Source: Anastatus disparis
Taxonomy: Eukaryota; Arthropoda; Insecta; Hymenoptera; Eupelmidae
Direction: 5' to 3'
Assembly: GCA_017163975.1 (NCBI GenBank)
Contig: JAFFSR010000227.1
Location: 6,748,501 to 6,812,500, forward strand
DNA: 64,000 bases
The notes below the pieces were generated by a model. It did not search any database. It was given only the letters and a program-made list of their open reading frames with translations, and had not been told where the DNA came from. Made by a program: the position numbers and the translations under genes. How positions within the stretch are numbered: position 1 is the first letter of the stretch; the number at the start of each line of letters is the position of its first letter. This document shows positions 27,301 to 39,831 of this stretch, piece after piece.

Positions 27301-27614
27301 GCTTATAATAAATTATAGAGATTCTATTTATTTATGGCACAATAACACTCATTAAATTGTTAAAACAATTAGTAATAAAATATCAATTTCTAGGTTAAAA
27401 ACTGAAAAGACACCCCACATCTTAATCAACAACTGTATCCCTCATAGTACTTAATCATCATATCACTTACAACAGGAATAATCAAAACGTACAATGCAAT
27501 GTAAACCAAAGCACGCATTAATTTATCATAACTTTTATTAGTATAGGGCCAAATACCCATTAATTTTTGTGCAGTAACTGGAGCCCACCAATAATTACTT
27601 TCGTAAACACTCAT
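24390..27614 (-). CDS. Insect odorant receptor (7tm_6 family), nine exons, apparently intact
   Basis: Minus-strand exons, 5' to 3': 27614-27471, 27008-26886, 26507-26390, 25563-25299, 25228-25121, 25043-24953, 24882-24746, 24660-24528 and 24440-24390. Together they make 1170 nt: ATG, 389 residues, TAG. All eight introns are GT-AG and phases agree; intron 2 has a weak donor (GTCCGT). Family hallmarks seen: the N-terminal KLMGIWPY block, KDWKN and MEKHARVGR in the second intracellular region, FHVNYFIDQKKYY in the long extracellular loop with an NET sequon near residue 156, VQHVCSLFEIV, FLPGQ near 312-316, WYNLPLRCKKLL, TGGKMFILS, and a last exon carrying SYFTIF. Length matches the usual 380-410. 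Family knowledge: such receptors sit in the dendritic membrane of olfactory neurons and form a ligand-gated cation channel with Orco. The ligand is unknown. Intron 3 (25564-26389) carries an antisense SINE. No sister receptor was recognised nearby, though these genes are usually in tandem arrays. The start is the only in-frame ATG before the conserved block. Confidence 0.93.
25950..26140 (+). mobile_element. tRNA-derived SINE, copy 1 (in receptor intron 3)
   Basis: Starts GGAGGTCGCCAG and ends at ACGTTAAATA. The tRNA-like head has an A-box-type TAGCTCACTCAGTAGAG at about 25961 and a B-box-type GAGTTCGAATCCC at about 26004, followed by a tRNA-unrelated body shared with the other copies (CATGTGCTTTGTTAACAAAC, ATTAGCATCG). 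It lies in the third intron of the odorant receptor gene, antisense to it. Not a real tRNA: there is no closing acceptor stem after the B box. Confidence 0.85.
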
Positions 27615-27640
27615 TTTCAAACTGATACCTAATCCAGCTA

Positions 27641-27660
27641 AGCATCGACTGAACTAATAA
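27641..27660 (-). promoter_or_regulatory. Possible initiator of the odorant receptor gene
   Basis: On the minus strand TTCAGTC occurs about 35-40 nt before the start codon and fits the arthropod initiator consensus TCAGT, with an AT-rich stretch just upstream. Based on motif and distance only. Confidence 0.25.
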
Positions 27661-28058
27661 TAATATTATGCAAAAAAAAATTGCAAAAAAATATTCCTAA
27701 GCAAGGTCAAAATCATTTGTTTTATATATTTCAATTTTCTATGTGCATACATGCGTGCATTAATAATATTTTAATCAGACATTCTATAAACAATTCCTTT
27801 AGTTGAAGTCTATAGATATCTTGCATTATTTTCGAAATTTAGATAATCATTACTTATTAACTCAAGGACTTTTTATATTTTTTATTATTAAAATAATCAA
27901 TGATTATTTGATGTTTTTAAAATTAACTTTTATTTAAAATACGTAAAAAATAAAAGCAAATTATAATAACATATCTTTTTTTATATTTTTTATATATTAA
28001 GGATTAAAGACTGTTTCATAGGTCACATGTGACTCAAAAACTGTATGATAAAATTTAT

Positions 28059-28201
28059 TGTCATTAATATAAATTTTAATCATTTTACTAATATCTATTA
28101 GAAACTTCCATCAACTTTTTATTAAAATAAATAATTTTGAAAAAATAAAAAAATAATGTTATAACGAAAAGAAATTAGATTCTGATTTTTTAAAATTTTA
28201 T
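28059..28201 (-). repeat. 3' extension block adjoining SINE copy 2
   Basis: This AT-rich segment, containing ATAAATTTTAATCATT, ACTAATATCTATT and AATTTTGAAAAAATA, is matched in the same order by 47339-47505, where it also directly abuts the 3' end of a SINE copy. The sequence on the tRNA-head side does not match between the two loci. The simplest reading is a longer SINE subfamily whose 3' end is lost in the other copies. Direction is given in SINE orientation. Confidence 0.6.
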
Positions 28202-28391
28202 TTAACGTCGTTGTATTTAAGCTACAATTGCGATGCTAATTAGCGACGGAGATCATCAGTGTGATTGTGAACAAAGCACTTGTATCGAATGCAGTGGTAC
28301 TTGTATAAAAACGGCTTAGAGCGAGATTCGAACTCGGGACCCCGAAATTACAAATCCATATCGTTCTAACGAGTGAGCCACTGACGATCTC
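28202..28391 (-). mobile_element. tRNA-derived SINE, copy 2
   Basis: Minus-strand copy. The B-box region appears as GATTCGAACTCGGGACC and the A-box region as GAGTGAGCCACTGACGATC; the body reads GCGATGCTAATTAGCGACGG. Near full length, with a small insertion next to the A box (CATATCGTTCTAACG). Confidence 0.85.
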
Positions 28392-30530
28392 GCAACATAT
28401 CGATCTATTAACATATTTTGATTATTAACGTAAATTAGGAAAATGATCGATAAAACTTAATTTTTTTGATTTCGTTAATTTAATTTTAATAAATCATACC
28501 AATTTCAAATCTGTAGTTGGCAGAACAGATCAATAATTCGAGTAATCATATATAATATATTACAGTTAACGATGAAAGTCGTACATGGTTATTATTTCAA
28601 TGTGCATATATTTTTAGATTATCAATACTAAAATATTGATGATTTTCATTATTCTTACAATAATAAATAAGGCAAACTTATGGTTATATGATTTAGTTTT
28701 GTATTTATTTCTGTAATTATTAAATATTTTATATTTATTAGTAATACAATTTTATTAGAAATGTGTTTGTCATTTTGAAAAACAAGATTTTTTTCATAAA
28801 TTTAGTTAATAATTAGAGTATTTATTATATATTAATTATATAAATTATACAATATTTAAATTATAAATATTTAACTAAAATAACTAAAAATATTGTTACT
28901 ATTAATAAAATATTTTATCGGGGGAATAAGATTTTTCACTGAAAGAAGCTTGGATCTGAAATCATTAAACGGTATTCTATTATTTCAATCTAATTTTCAG
29001 AAAATTAAGCCTCTGCAAAATTGGTTTAAAACCATACAAATATTATGAAAATAAATACAAACGATTATATTAACTTATAAATAATCAAACTCTTTAAATG
29101 TATAATAAACTCGAGAAAAAAGAAAATATCCGCGTACTTAATATCCACTGAAAAATAAGAGAGAAGTAATAAAAATTAGCACCTGCATAAAGTATTATAA
29201 ACGTGAAAGGATGCGCATACCATAATCAAATTATGCACACCCGCGACACCCATCAACTTGAAGTTTTAAAATTCTTCTTTTTTTTTTCTCTCGTACATAT
29301 ATAATATAAAGTACTTGTAAAGATTGTATATACACGCCAAAAGCTAAACGCGCTGAATGAATATGTAAAAGCAATTCATGCCTTAAAGGATTATTATTAC
29401 AAAAAGTATGTATTCCAGACAAATGAATGAATATGTAACGAAGAACAAAACGTCAGTGTATGTGTGTATGTATATACGTGTGAGTATACGGTAGCGAATT
29501 AAAAATAGAAGGTATTAAAGGTTGTAAGAGAGCTCTTTAAAGTTGTTGCCTTTTTTTTCTAAATCCTTGTAAGACCTACCAAGATGGTTGTTTTTTCATA
29601 CTTATGTAATTTTTCTTATTTTGTAAAATTTTTGTTTTTATTTTTTTTTAACTTTTTGATAAATTATTAAATCTGCAATAAAATGATTTTTAATATGGAA
29701 AACATAAGTGATAAATTTTTAGAATAAAGTTCAACACTTAATTGCATAAATGATATAAAATAAAAATTTGATAAGTTCTATATTCATTTCAGTTTTTTAT
29801 TAATAATACTCATATAAATGCTTAAATAAATTATTAGTTAAACTGATCAATTTAACTAGAATAAATACATTTACTAGTATTTATTTTTCTTCTAATATTA
29901 ATAAAATGAACTGAGCAAATTAATTTTGAATGTATAAAAAATTATTTTTAATTAATATGCAATAAATATATTATGATGGAAAAAAAATTAATTTGAATTC
30001 CTGCATGATAATTTTCAATTTCTGTCAAAAATAATGAAAAAAAATTTCAATGAATCGAATCATCTATCCGATATTCTTTTCATAAAACGTTAAATGAAAG
30101 GTATCAGGTCAATAATTCTCGAAACATTTCTTTCTCACATCTTTAACTAAAGTCACACTCATGAGAAGAAATAAAAAGAAGCAAGAACAAGAAGAAATAA
30201 GCGCGTGGGCCACCGCAAACATAGCAGGAATCGAAAAAAGAAGAAAAAGAATATCGTAAAAAAGCCAAAAAGTCATTGCAAAGAAAACGTGTCTTTTTGA
30301 GAATGTATAGATACATATACACGTATGAGCATAAGAAATTAAAAAGAAGAAATAAAATAAGAAGAAAAAAAAGGAGGAATACGATAGAGAAGAAGAGCCA
30401 GGGGAATATGTAAATTAGGAGCGTTCGGTGTGAATGCGGAGATTTATGACAACCCGTACCACACATTTTCTAGGCGTAATAAATATTAGTAAGTAGCGAC
30501 GCGCGAGAAGTGAACACTGTGCCTTTGCCA

Positions 30531-30549
30531 CAGCAGCAGCAGCAGCAGC
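30531..30549 (+). repeat. (CAG)6 tract
   Basis: Pure CAG repeat of six units plus one base. Forms an inverted pair with the CTG tract at 30809-30824. Confidence 0.9.
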
Positions 30550-30808
30550 ACACGGCGCTTCGTACACACTCTCTTTTTCTTCTTCTATTATATACGTATA
30601 CAAGTAGTTTTAACATGCGTGTGTGCAGGAAAAAAAAAGGACACGACGCGTTATATAGTCTTATATGCGAATAAAGTGGTAAATGCATATGTATATCTAT
30701 ATATAAATATACATATAAGTATTAGTAAAGGAGAAGAGAGGGGAAAAGGAGCGAAACGAAGCGAAACGAAACGGGACGGCGCTCAAGCTTGCGCTGCTTA
30801 ATACTCAA

Positions 30809-30824
30809 CTGCTGCTGCTGCTGC
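30809..30824 (+). repeat. (CTG)5 tract
   Basis: Five CTG units, reverse complementary to the CAG tract about 260 nt upstream. Confidence 0.9.
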
Positions 30825-33800
30825 TTTTGCTTGGGCTCTTCTGTGCGCTGTGGGTGGCTGCTGAACGAGAGTCTGGGACTGATATATCCAATCTCTGTGT
30901 GTGTTTGTGTGTGTGTGGAGAGAGAGACTTTTTTATTTTATTTCCTTACCTTTTTTTTCTCTTTGTTTCTTTTCTTTATGTGTGTAAACGAGTGGCCTTA
31001 TCAAGTGCTCTCTTTCGCATATAAATCCCAATTATGTTTTTTATTGCTTTTTTGTTCAGAACTTGAGCAAGATAATTTGAAGGCAAAGTCTTGAGAAAGT
31101 TGGAAATTTTTTTACTCGATTTATTGGTTTTATTATTTCGTTTTTTTCTCGCATTGTTCTAAAATTTTGTAAATGCTTGTTGATTTGGAGATCTTTTATG
31201 TAATTTTTCTTCTAAATAATTTAATTTCATTTAATAATTTCGTAATGTAAAATATTTACTTAATAAATTCTTATATCCATCATATTTTTATGTTTATTAT
31301 TGTAATTAAACAAAAATCTTTCTAATTATTATATTTTCTAAAATGATTTAAAAATTTAATAATACAAGTAAAATCGTAATTTAATCAACAAAAAAAGTTG
31401 TTTTAAAAAAACACCATCTTAAATCTAACGTAATCGATAATGAAAAAACATTGATTATGGACGTTAATGGCCGTTCTTATTTCGTTAATTTTGTTATTTC
31501 TTTTTATGAAATTTATAATTTATAGTTAAACACTTCACTTAATAAAATAATACGTCGAAAGGTATATAAATACAGCGGGGTAATTGAAATGATTATTTAA
31601 CTGTAAATTAAAGAAGAAATTAATTAATTTTCAATTTGAAAGATATATATAGCAAAAAAAACTACGCTTTTTCGTACGTCTCGAAGATTTAAATTAAAAA
31701 ATTTTTTTACACAATTCCACGCGAAACAGCCCGCGCATTTATCAAGATTGACCGTTTTTTTTTTCCTCATTACTTTCATTACCCTTCTCTTCGGTTATAT
31801 GCTCTCACAATGTATTAAAAAAAAATGAAAATAAAAAATAGCGGAGAAGGGATATGAGCAATAAGGAAGGAGACTTTCACGTGTTACTGATCGATCGAAA
31901 TCAATTACAAGTCAAGGTACTAATTACAGACTAATTGAGGGTTATTTCAACCAATTCGGGTTCCATATATACATGTATAACGTCGTATGATTTTATAGCT
32001 TTTCGCTTTTAACTTTTTTTCTTCAAGCATATATATGTATACAGAACACCAAAATTCGAACCGTTTCGAATCAATTCATATATGTGTACGTACTTGATAT
32101 ACTCGTAATAATAATTATATCAAGGTGTATATATATATAACCATCTTTACTCCCGCGTACACTAATACAAGTATCTCTCAGACGTGTGTACGTATATAGC
32201 TTTTCTTCTGCACCGCGTCAGCTGCTATCGTTTTCGGCACCTGCTGGCACATATATGCCGATCGTTCGAAATATTTCCAATGGATCGTAAACTAAATACG
32301 AAATAGGCCTTTGAGATGGTTTGATATTATACGTTATTTTTTAGTGTTGGTTCTTTGAATCAATGATTCGTATCTTTTTTGTAGTTTGTATTCTTTTTGC
32401 AAAAAAAAAGTGGCGATTAAACGGTCGATTTGCGATCGTTATTTGCGCTTTCGATTTTTAACATTTTATTTCAATTACGTAAATTCACCCTAAAGTTGAT
32501 AATCTTCTTGTTTTAAAAATCAGTATTTATATAATATTATAAAATAAACGATATAATTTTAAATATTGACATGGAATCCAATTTCATATCTTGATACATT
32601 ACTAATATTCTAAAAATTTATCAGATAGGATCAAAGAAACGAAAGATTAAGTGACAAATCATTTTTAGAATCATCGAATTCCTTTTGAGCTATCAAATCT
32701 TAAATCTCACAACGAAAATAAAGATTTTAACCTTTCCTTAATCTACAATAATCGACTTACTTGACCCTATATCATGGAGTCATAAACTCCAATGATTAGA
32801 GTCAATCGAGTTTAATCTTCTATTCTGTCATTCGTGCAAGGTCCCCGTAGACTTTTAACCTTACTCCATCCCCCTCTCTCCTTTCTTCTCTCGAGAGGAC
32901 TTTCTATATATACACACGGGGACATCGGATTCTCGTGACGCAATTGTAGGTGTACCTGGATAATATAAGAATAATGCGATTAGCGTTGATAGACAGATTT
33001 ATAGCTTCTTATGCTGGGATTTAAACTCAACAGGTTGCACGCATACACACATGGTTAATACATATTTTTTTCTTCTTCTTTTCATCCTTCTGTGAATCTT
33101 ACCTCATTTCCCTTCTTTTTTTCTTCAAATCTTTGACTTTTATAAGTCTCCAAAGTTACAGTAGTTGTACACAAAGGTTATATGGGTATCTTTTTAGGAT
33201 ATATCTTCAGTACGTATGGATACGTGAGTGTGAGAAGCAGGTAGCATTATGCAGGTGAGAAAAAGATGCACACGCGTGAAAATCGGTTATATTCGGTTGT
33301 ATATTTATACACGAAATAGAGGGGCGTTGGAGGATGATCTATGAGTTTATATTTGTCTTCTTCTTGGTTCGTTTATTTTATTTTTTTTTTATTTTCTTCA
33401 TTTTTTTAAAGCAAAAATAAAGAAGAGAAGGATTCATGCTTGTCCTCAAATATTTACTGTTGAGGATACGCGATATGCTCGCTCTTTTGGGGATTGGATA
33501 GGATAAAATACGTATATATAAAAAAGAATATAAAAAAGAAAAAAAAAAAGAAAAAGAAATGGTGAAAAGAAACTTCTGAGAAAATGAGGTATAATTTATA
33601 GGATGCTTAGTTCTTTTCAAAAGATATTTTTAGTTTGTCGTAAAGATTTTTATTGAATTTATATCTTTTTGGATGATTTTGATGACTCATTTTATAAATT
33701 ATATAGTCTTTTTTGGTATGCGGATTTATAAAATAAATAATACACATTAAAAAATTTTTACGGATATGATTATCGAACAACAAAAATTTTATTACATTTT

Positions 33801-35423
33801 ATTCAATTGATCTGTTTCTTATTTTATTCATCACTTAAAATATTTTATATTTATATTAATCATTAATTTAAATAGTTGTTATACGAATAACAATTTAAAT
33901 TTTGGTAAAAAGTTTCATATTTATAAGTGAATGTATATGAAGAAATATTCAATTGAAGATGAAGAAACTACAAGAAATTCAAGACTATAAATTATTTTAG
34001 ATTAAAATAATTATATTGATATAAAAAAATTCCATCGGTCAAAAAGTGTTTATATTATGTAAAATTTTTGATTCAAGATAATTTTCCTCTACATTAAACA
34101 CCCTTCCTTGTTCAGATAATTTTTTCTTCTTCAACGAAGTATACACAAAATGACATGTTGTATACAAACAAATATTTAGGTTATAGAAAAATTCTTCACG
34201 CACATTAAAAACTGAATGAAAAGAATATCACACCTTGCTAACAGTAGAAAAGAATCTAACACCATTAAAAAAGAAGAAAAAAGAAGAATAACCAAAAAAA
34301 AGTAGGCAGAGCAACTACGAGTGGGAGTTAAAGCGCGAAGACTTCCTCCAAATATATTTTACATCTTCTATACATATATCCTTTTTTATTATATATTTTA
34401 GGTTTTTGTTTGATTATATACAGCGTGTGCTCGCATACATATATACACACAAGGCGTGTCTAACAAAAACCTTGTGGGTTTCTTCTTGAATGAGTTTAAC
34501 AATAGATTCTGGATGGTCTTTGCGATTTATGACTTATCCCCCAAAAACTTTCAACAAAACTGTCAATGCTATCGTGAGTACGACCACCCCCGCTTCTTCT
34601 TCTTCTTTTTTTTTTAAACGTGCCTCGTAGACCCTATGGGAATCAACATTTTTTTTCTCTTCATCTTCGTGGCACAAATATTTTCACTCAAAAGTGAATT
34701 CTTTCTAAAGGTCTTTCCCCCTCTCCTTTCATTTTTAAGACCTTTTACTAACCAGAAAGTAAGCATTTATTTACAGTACTTCGCGTGACCTAATCCTCTA
34801 AAACACCCCCGTTGACTAAATATATATTCATTATAAATACCTGTACAATTTTACCTGCACAATCGACCAAGAGACCGACTGACTTTGTAAGGGATCTTTT
34901 GGTACAGGTTGTTCGAGAAAAGTGGAACGAATTTTAGTTTTGGGACTATTTTTTAGTGTTTTGAGCAACCCTTTTTTTTATTACGTTTAAAGTTCTAGAA
35001 TTCTACACTTTTAGTTAAAGATTAAAATTAGTGGGTACTTGTTAAAAAAAAAAAAAACATTTTGCTAGATGTTTTGTTCATCTAAAGTAAAAATATTCTT
35101 TTTGTTGAAAGGTACTTTTTAAAAAATGGTATTTATGACATTTTTTTTAACAATAGAATTCATTTGGATTTGATTTACTGTAAAACTTTAATCCTTTTTT
35201 TTTATATAGAAAATTTGAGTAAGATAAAAATTTTATTTTATGTCACACATATTCACTATTTTGTTTATTAGTAATTTACCTGTTATTCATCGCAGTACAA
35301 TCAGTTTTTTTTAACAAAAATTATTTGTATCTCTTGATTTAACTGAATTTTATTTTAAAAATTAAAGCCGCAAGGCCATTTAGTTACCAATGCTAATAAT
35401 ATTTTCATTTTTTTTATATTCAT

Positions 35424-35609
35424 AGTCGCTGTATTTATACTATCATCGAAATGATAATTAGCGACGGAGGTTGTATCAGTGTGTTTGTAAACAAAGCACA
35501 TGTAACGTACAGTGGTGCCTGGTATATAAATCGGCCGAGAGCAGGAATCGAACTCGGGCCTTCCAGATTACGAATCCATCGCTCTACCAAGTGAGCCACT
35601 GACGACCTC
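35424..35609 (-). mobile_element. tRNA-derived SINE, copy 3
   Basis: Minus-strand copy ending TGACGACCTC. The B-box region reads GAATCGAACTCGGGCC (GAGTTCGATTC on the element strand) and the A-box region CCAAGTGAGCCACTGACG. The terminal ACGTTAAATAAA part is diverged or missing. Confidence 0.85.
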
Positions 35610-38600
35610 AGGCTTGATTCTCAATAATGCTTACTGCTCCATCGGTTGCACTATAGCCATACGTCAAAAAGTAATAATTTTTATGATCTTAACTTTTAAT
35701 TTATTTTTTTTTCGTCTGAATACGTATCCCATACTATTATCTTTATATTCATCGCATTCTTATAATATATACACTTTACTTCAAAAAAGTTGTATCACTT
35801 TTATGTGTTAACATATATTTTTATTTTAATAAATTTCAACACATCATCTTATCGAACAAGGTTTTTCTTATATTAAATTATTTAATAAACAGATTTTATG
35901 TACAGAAATTACAAAATCCTTATGAACTGTAGTTTCAAATTTGGAATTTATAAACAAATATGAATGAGTAATACATTACGTAGATATCTTTACTCTTTTT
36001 AAAAGATGATAAAGATATCTTTATAAACTTAGAATATTTAAGTATGAATTTGTTTAAACGAGTCTGATTTTGAAATATTTATTACAACTCAATATTTTGA
36101 ATCAATCGACAATATTTATTTCTTCCGCTAAAAGATTTCAAAATATAATTTTATAATTACTAATATTCCCCGTCTAGAATGGAGGAACACGCAATTTATT
36201 TATAGATTTTTATTATTTTCATCTTAATTTAAATTAGATTTTGAAAAAATTTATTTTCCTTTTCAATGCTTAATATTATTTCTTGACATGAAAAAAGATA
36301 GGAAGTCAAAATCGCTTTATAGCATCATAGCATACTTTTATATCTTAGTTCTTATTCATGCAATTGTTTTCTGCTAGAAAAAGATCAAAGGCTCTTATTT
36401 ACTCTTTATTACTGCAGCATATCTTCATTTCTAAACCTTCATCAAGACCTAACTTCTTAATTTTATTGAGATCTAAAGTATCATTTGATTATTTTTACTC
36501 ATATTCATCGAATGAAATAATTTTAATTGAAATATTGAATAAAAGTTAATGACCATTTACACATATTTAAGATATACTTAAATTGAAAAATTTCTTTAAA
36601 ACTTTCAAAAAAAATCTTTTAAGATAGTCTTAAAACAAAAGGTTTTAAATTAAACGTTTTTACTTTTTCATAATTACAGTATACATAAAACTGCGGAATA
36701 AAAAAAAATTTTTTATCTAAATTTTTTAATCTCTTGAAAATTTTCAACGTTTATCTAAATACTCTCTATAAAAATAACTATTTTTCGAAAATTAAAAAGG
36801 ATTATAAAGTAAAATATCATTTAATGACTTAAGAAAACACACAATCATCAGAGGTGAAAGCAAGCATTTAAATATCATCTTTAACCGACGTATAAATACC
36901 GACGGCGCCAAACTCTTCTTTTTTTCTTCCTATATTGCTTGCGATAAATAACAACAATTACTTTACAACTCTGTAATCCTGATACGCTCACAAAGAAAGT
37001 GCTCTCTAACTTCTTTTTTTTTTTTTAATCCCAAAGAAAAAATAAAGATAAAGAGGAAGATCTTCTTAAGAGCTTAAAAACCAGCGAAAAATCTTGCAAT
37101 TTTCCCGTCATTAAACATACTTTTTAAAAAGGCGCCTTTTAAGGATAAGTGCAAAAGGATAATCTTCGAAGAATCTCACTCGATACATTTGTAAACGCGC
37201 AGAGTAGATTTCGCATAATTTTAGAAAAAGTCGAACGAACGATTTCCTATAGAGACAAACCAGACCTTCTTTTCACCTCAGGGGAGACTTGACTTTGACT
37301 CACAAGGTCTCATTGTCCAAAAAAAAAGAGAAGAAGAAGAAGAAAAAAAAACTAGAAAAAGAAAGATAGAAGGAAGAGTCTTCCTTGACATGCTGAGAAA
37401 AATAAGAAAATGTTTGACTGTTGGGGTCCTGTGGTTTTTCTTAAATAAGGGGCTCCACTGACACAAAAACGTTTTTATGTGTATATATACACGTATATAT
37501 ACCCCTCGCGATTCGTCACAGAGCGCCCCTTTTTAAAAGTGTTCCTGTTCGTGTTCTTCAGGTTTGAAAATGTAACGTAAGAGTTCTCTTCTCTTTTTTT
37601 TTGCTTGTTTTTTTCATCTTCGTATCCTCGTGGCACGGAAACACAGAAAGCCAAAAAAAAAAAGATTTCTCTTTGGCGAGGCCAAACACAACCTTTTCAA
37701 ATGAATCAAATGAGATTTTTAGATCTATTCAATGTAACGAACCGTTAACTCGACGTTAAATAGGGGAGGAAGGACATGTATAAGGCAAAAAGGGAAAATG
37801 CGTATGTATACATACACAAACAATCGATATGCTACGACACGTCGTGATTTTTATTGCTATCCCCTGATGGCATTTCTCGCTTCGTCGCTTCAACATTCTG
37901 ATGTTTTTCAAAAGCCTTAATTTCTTCTTCTTCTCCTTATTCTCTCTTTTTTAGTTTTGTTAGCAGAATAAAGGAAGGGGTTAAAATCTGGTCTCGTGAG
38001 AAATGGCAAAATTATGATTAATAGCTTGTGATTTTTAATGTTTAGGCTTGAAAACATATCCATTTATTGTATCTGTGAATTGTTTGTTTTGGATGAGGTT
38101 TTTGGGTATAAAGGATTCGTATGAATATGTATTATTGGAGAGAATAATTTTGAATTTATCATAAATGTTTTAGTGTTGACGTGTAAAAAAAAGGGATGCT
38201 TGGTTAATGATGGTGACGATGAATGTTCAATATTTTGACTGGTATTTTTTGTTGAATGAATTGATTTGAAAGATGATTTTTAGGGTAATTAATGAAATTG
38301 GTATTTTTGTTCATTGCGTGGTAGTTATAACGTGATAAATGTAATTAAATTTTTTTAAATAATTATATTTATGAAAAATTTTTAGATAGTCAAAAGCAAT
38401 TTTCGAATGATAAAAAGGAACAGTTTTATTTAATTTAAAATATATATAATTCCTGCAAACCGAAGAAATTGTATAACAATAAAAGGAGAGCTCCAAAGTA
38501 ATGAATCTTTAAAAGTTGAAAGATTCAATTTAATCTTTTGTATTTTAATAAATTTGAAAATTAATAATTTCATTTAATTGATTTTGAATCTTATTGAATC

Positions 38601-39043
38601 TCACTGTCTCGATTCTTTTAAAAAGTTTATTTTTGCAGCATAGAATTATGAAAATTAAGTCTTCTTAGTAAAGCATCATCCAAAATTTTATGAAAAAAAT
38701 TATTCAAACTTAATTCTCTTCTTTCCTGAAACAAAATTAACATGACAATAAACGGTCCTTTAATGTCAGTTATTCTCAAACTGTGTTAATTGGTCGCTGA
38801 GCGTCCTGTCGACGTGAGGCTTTAAAAAATTTCCAAGAAGATAAATTTTCTCCTTAAAGAAGGACCTTTCCTGCAACATTTGTTAAAGAAACTAAAGCTA
38901 AACAGCTAGACGGGAATGAAAAGAAAATGGTCCATTTCATGGCCTAACTTCATGGCATGTTAAGTTCACTTTACGTGTATATACATGCAACACATATACA
39001 AGCAATAGCTTTTAAACTCTACACTTTCGTCCTTCATGTACAC

Positions 39044-39061
39044 AAGAAGAAGAAGAAGAAG
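39044..39061 (+). repeat. (AAG)n tract
   Basis: Six AAG units; a second AAG tract lies 150 nt downstream. Confidence 0.85.
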
Positions 39062-39210
39062 TCGTAGTACAGAATAAGAGAGGGGAACGAGGTCACACCT
39101 TGTCTGGTTGAACAACAGGTAAAGTTGGTAAAAGAGAGAGAAAGAGAGAGAAGTAGACGACGCAGACAATAATCTTTAGCTCGAGCAAAAGGTCTCACTC
39201 TCTTCCCTGA

Positions 39211-39231
39211 GAAGAAGAAGAAGAAGAAGAA
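39211..39231 (+). repeat. (GAA)n tract
   Basis: Seven GAA units, same purine strand as the neighbouring AAG tract. Confidence 0.85.
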
Positions 39232-39782
39232 TGATGGGCGTGTCGTTCTCGTTTTCCGCCGATTTCTACGGCGAATCATGACCAACTATGTTAAAAAAGA
39301 ACAAAACAATCTGTATATACCTATCACCTTAAAAAATTGATGATGTGCTTCTCTCCGTCTCTGGATATTCTGAATTGACGAAAGAAGCGGACGAAGGTGC
39401 TTGTATAGATATAACTATTGTTTCTGTGTAGTACGTACCACGCCTTTATTTTATTTTTTTTTCCTCGGATTGTGAAAAATTGATGCTGCTCCTCTATGCT
39501 GCTAGAGTGACTTGATGGGTGAGGTTTTCGAGTGTTGGATGCATTATGGTTTTATTACATATAATGAAACCACAAAAGGGAGTAATAAATTTTCACTTGA
39601 TTTTTTTTCTTTTCTTTCAATTTTAATCAGCCACGATTTTTCAAAATTATATTTCTCAATCGTTCGTGATTAATGTGTATCTTGAATTTTAAAGATCACA
39701 AAAATAAAATTGTATTTTAAATTAACGATATACGTAGTGTATTAATAGTCAGTAACTATTCGCTATTGCGAATGCCCTTTAT

Positions 39783-39831
39783 GCGTTTATTATTGCTACT
39801 AAAGGCCATTTTAACGAGCGATAATAAACGC
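39783..39831. repeat. Inverted repeat with caudal/Hox-like sites
   Basis: GCGTTTATTATTGCT (39783-39797) is the reverse complement, with one mismatch, of AGCGATAATAAACGC (39817-39831). The 19-nt spacer includes AAAGGCCATTTT. TTTATTA and TTTATGC are known binding patterns for Abd-B and Caudal type homeodomains; that they act here is inference. Confidence 0.5.

Larger units (their letters stand above)
27660..30500. other. AT-rich intergenic DNA with a SINE
   Basis: Mostly extremely AT-rich, holding SINE copy 2 with its 3' extension (28059-28391) and polypurine tracts at about 30160-30390. No additional receptor exons or other coding sequence recognised. Confidence 0.45.
30501..35400. other. Non-coding DNA with CAG/CTG tracts and low-complexity sequence
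   Basis: A GC-richer interval at about 30500-30930 carries CAG and CTG tracts and GT/GA repeats. A more complex stretch runs from about 31850 to 31970. The rest is AT-rich or polypurine. No gene recognised. Confidence 0.45.
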
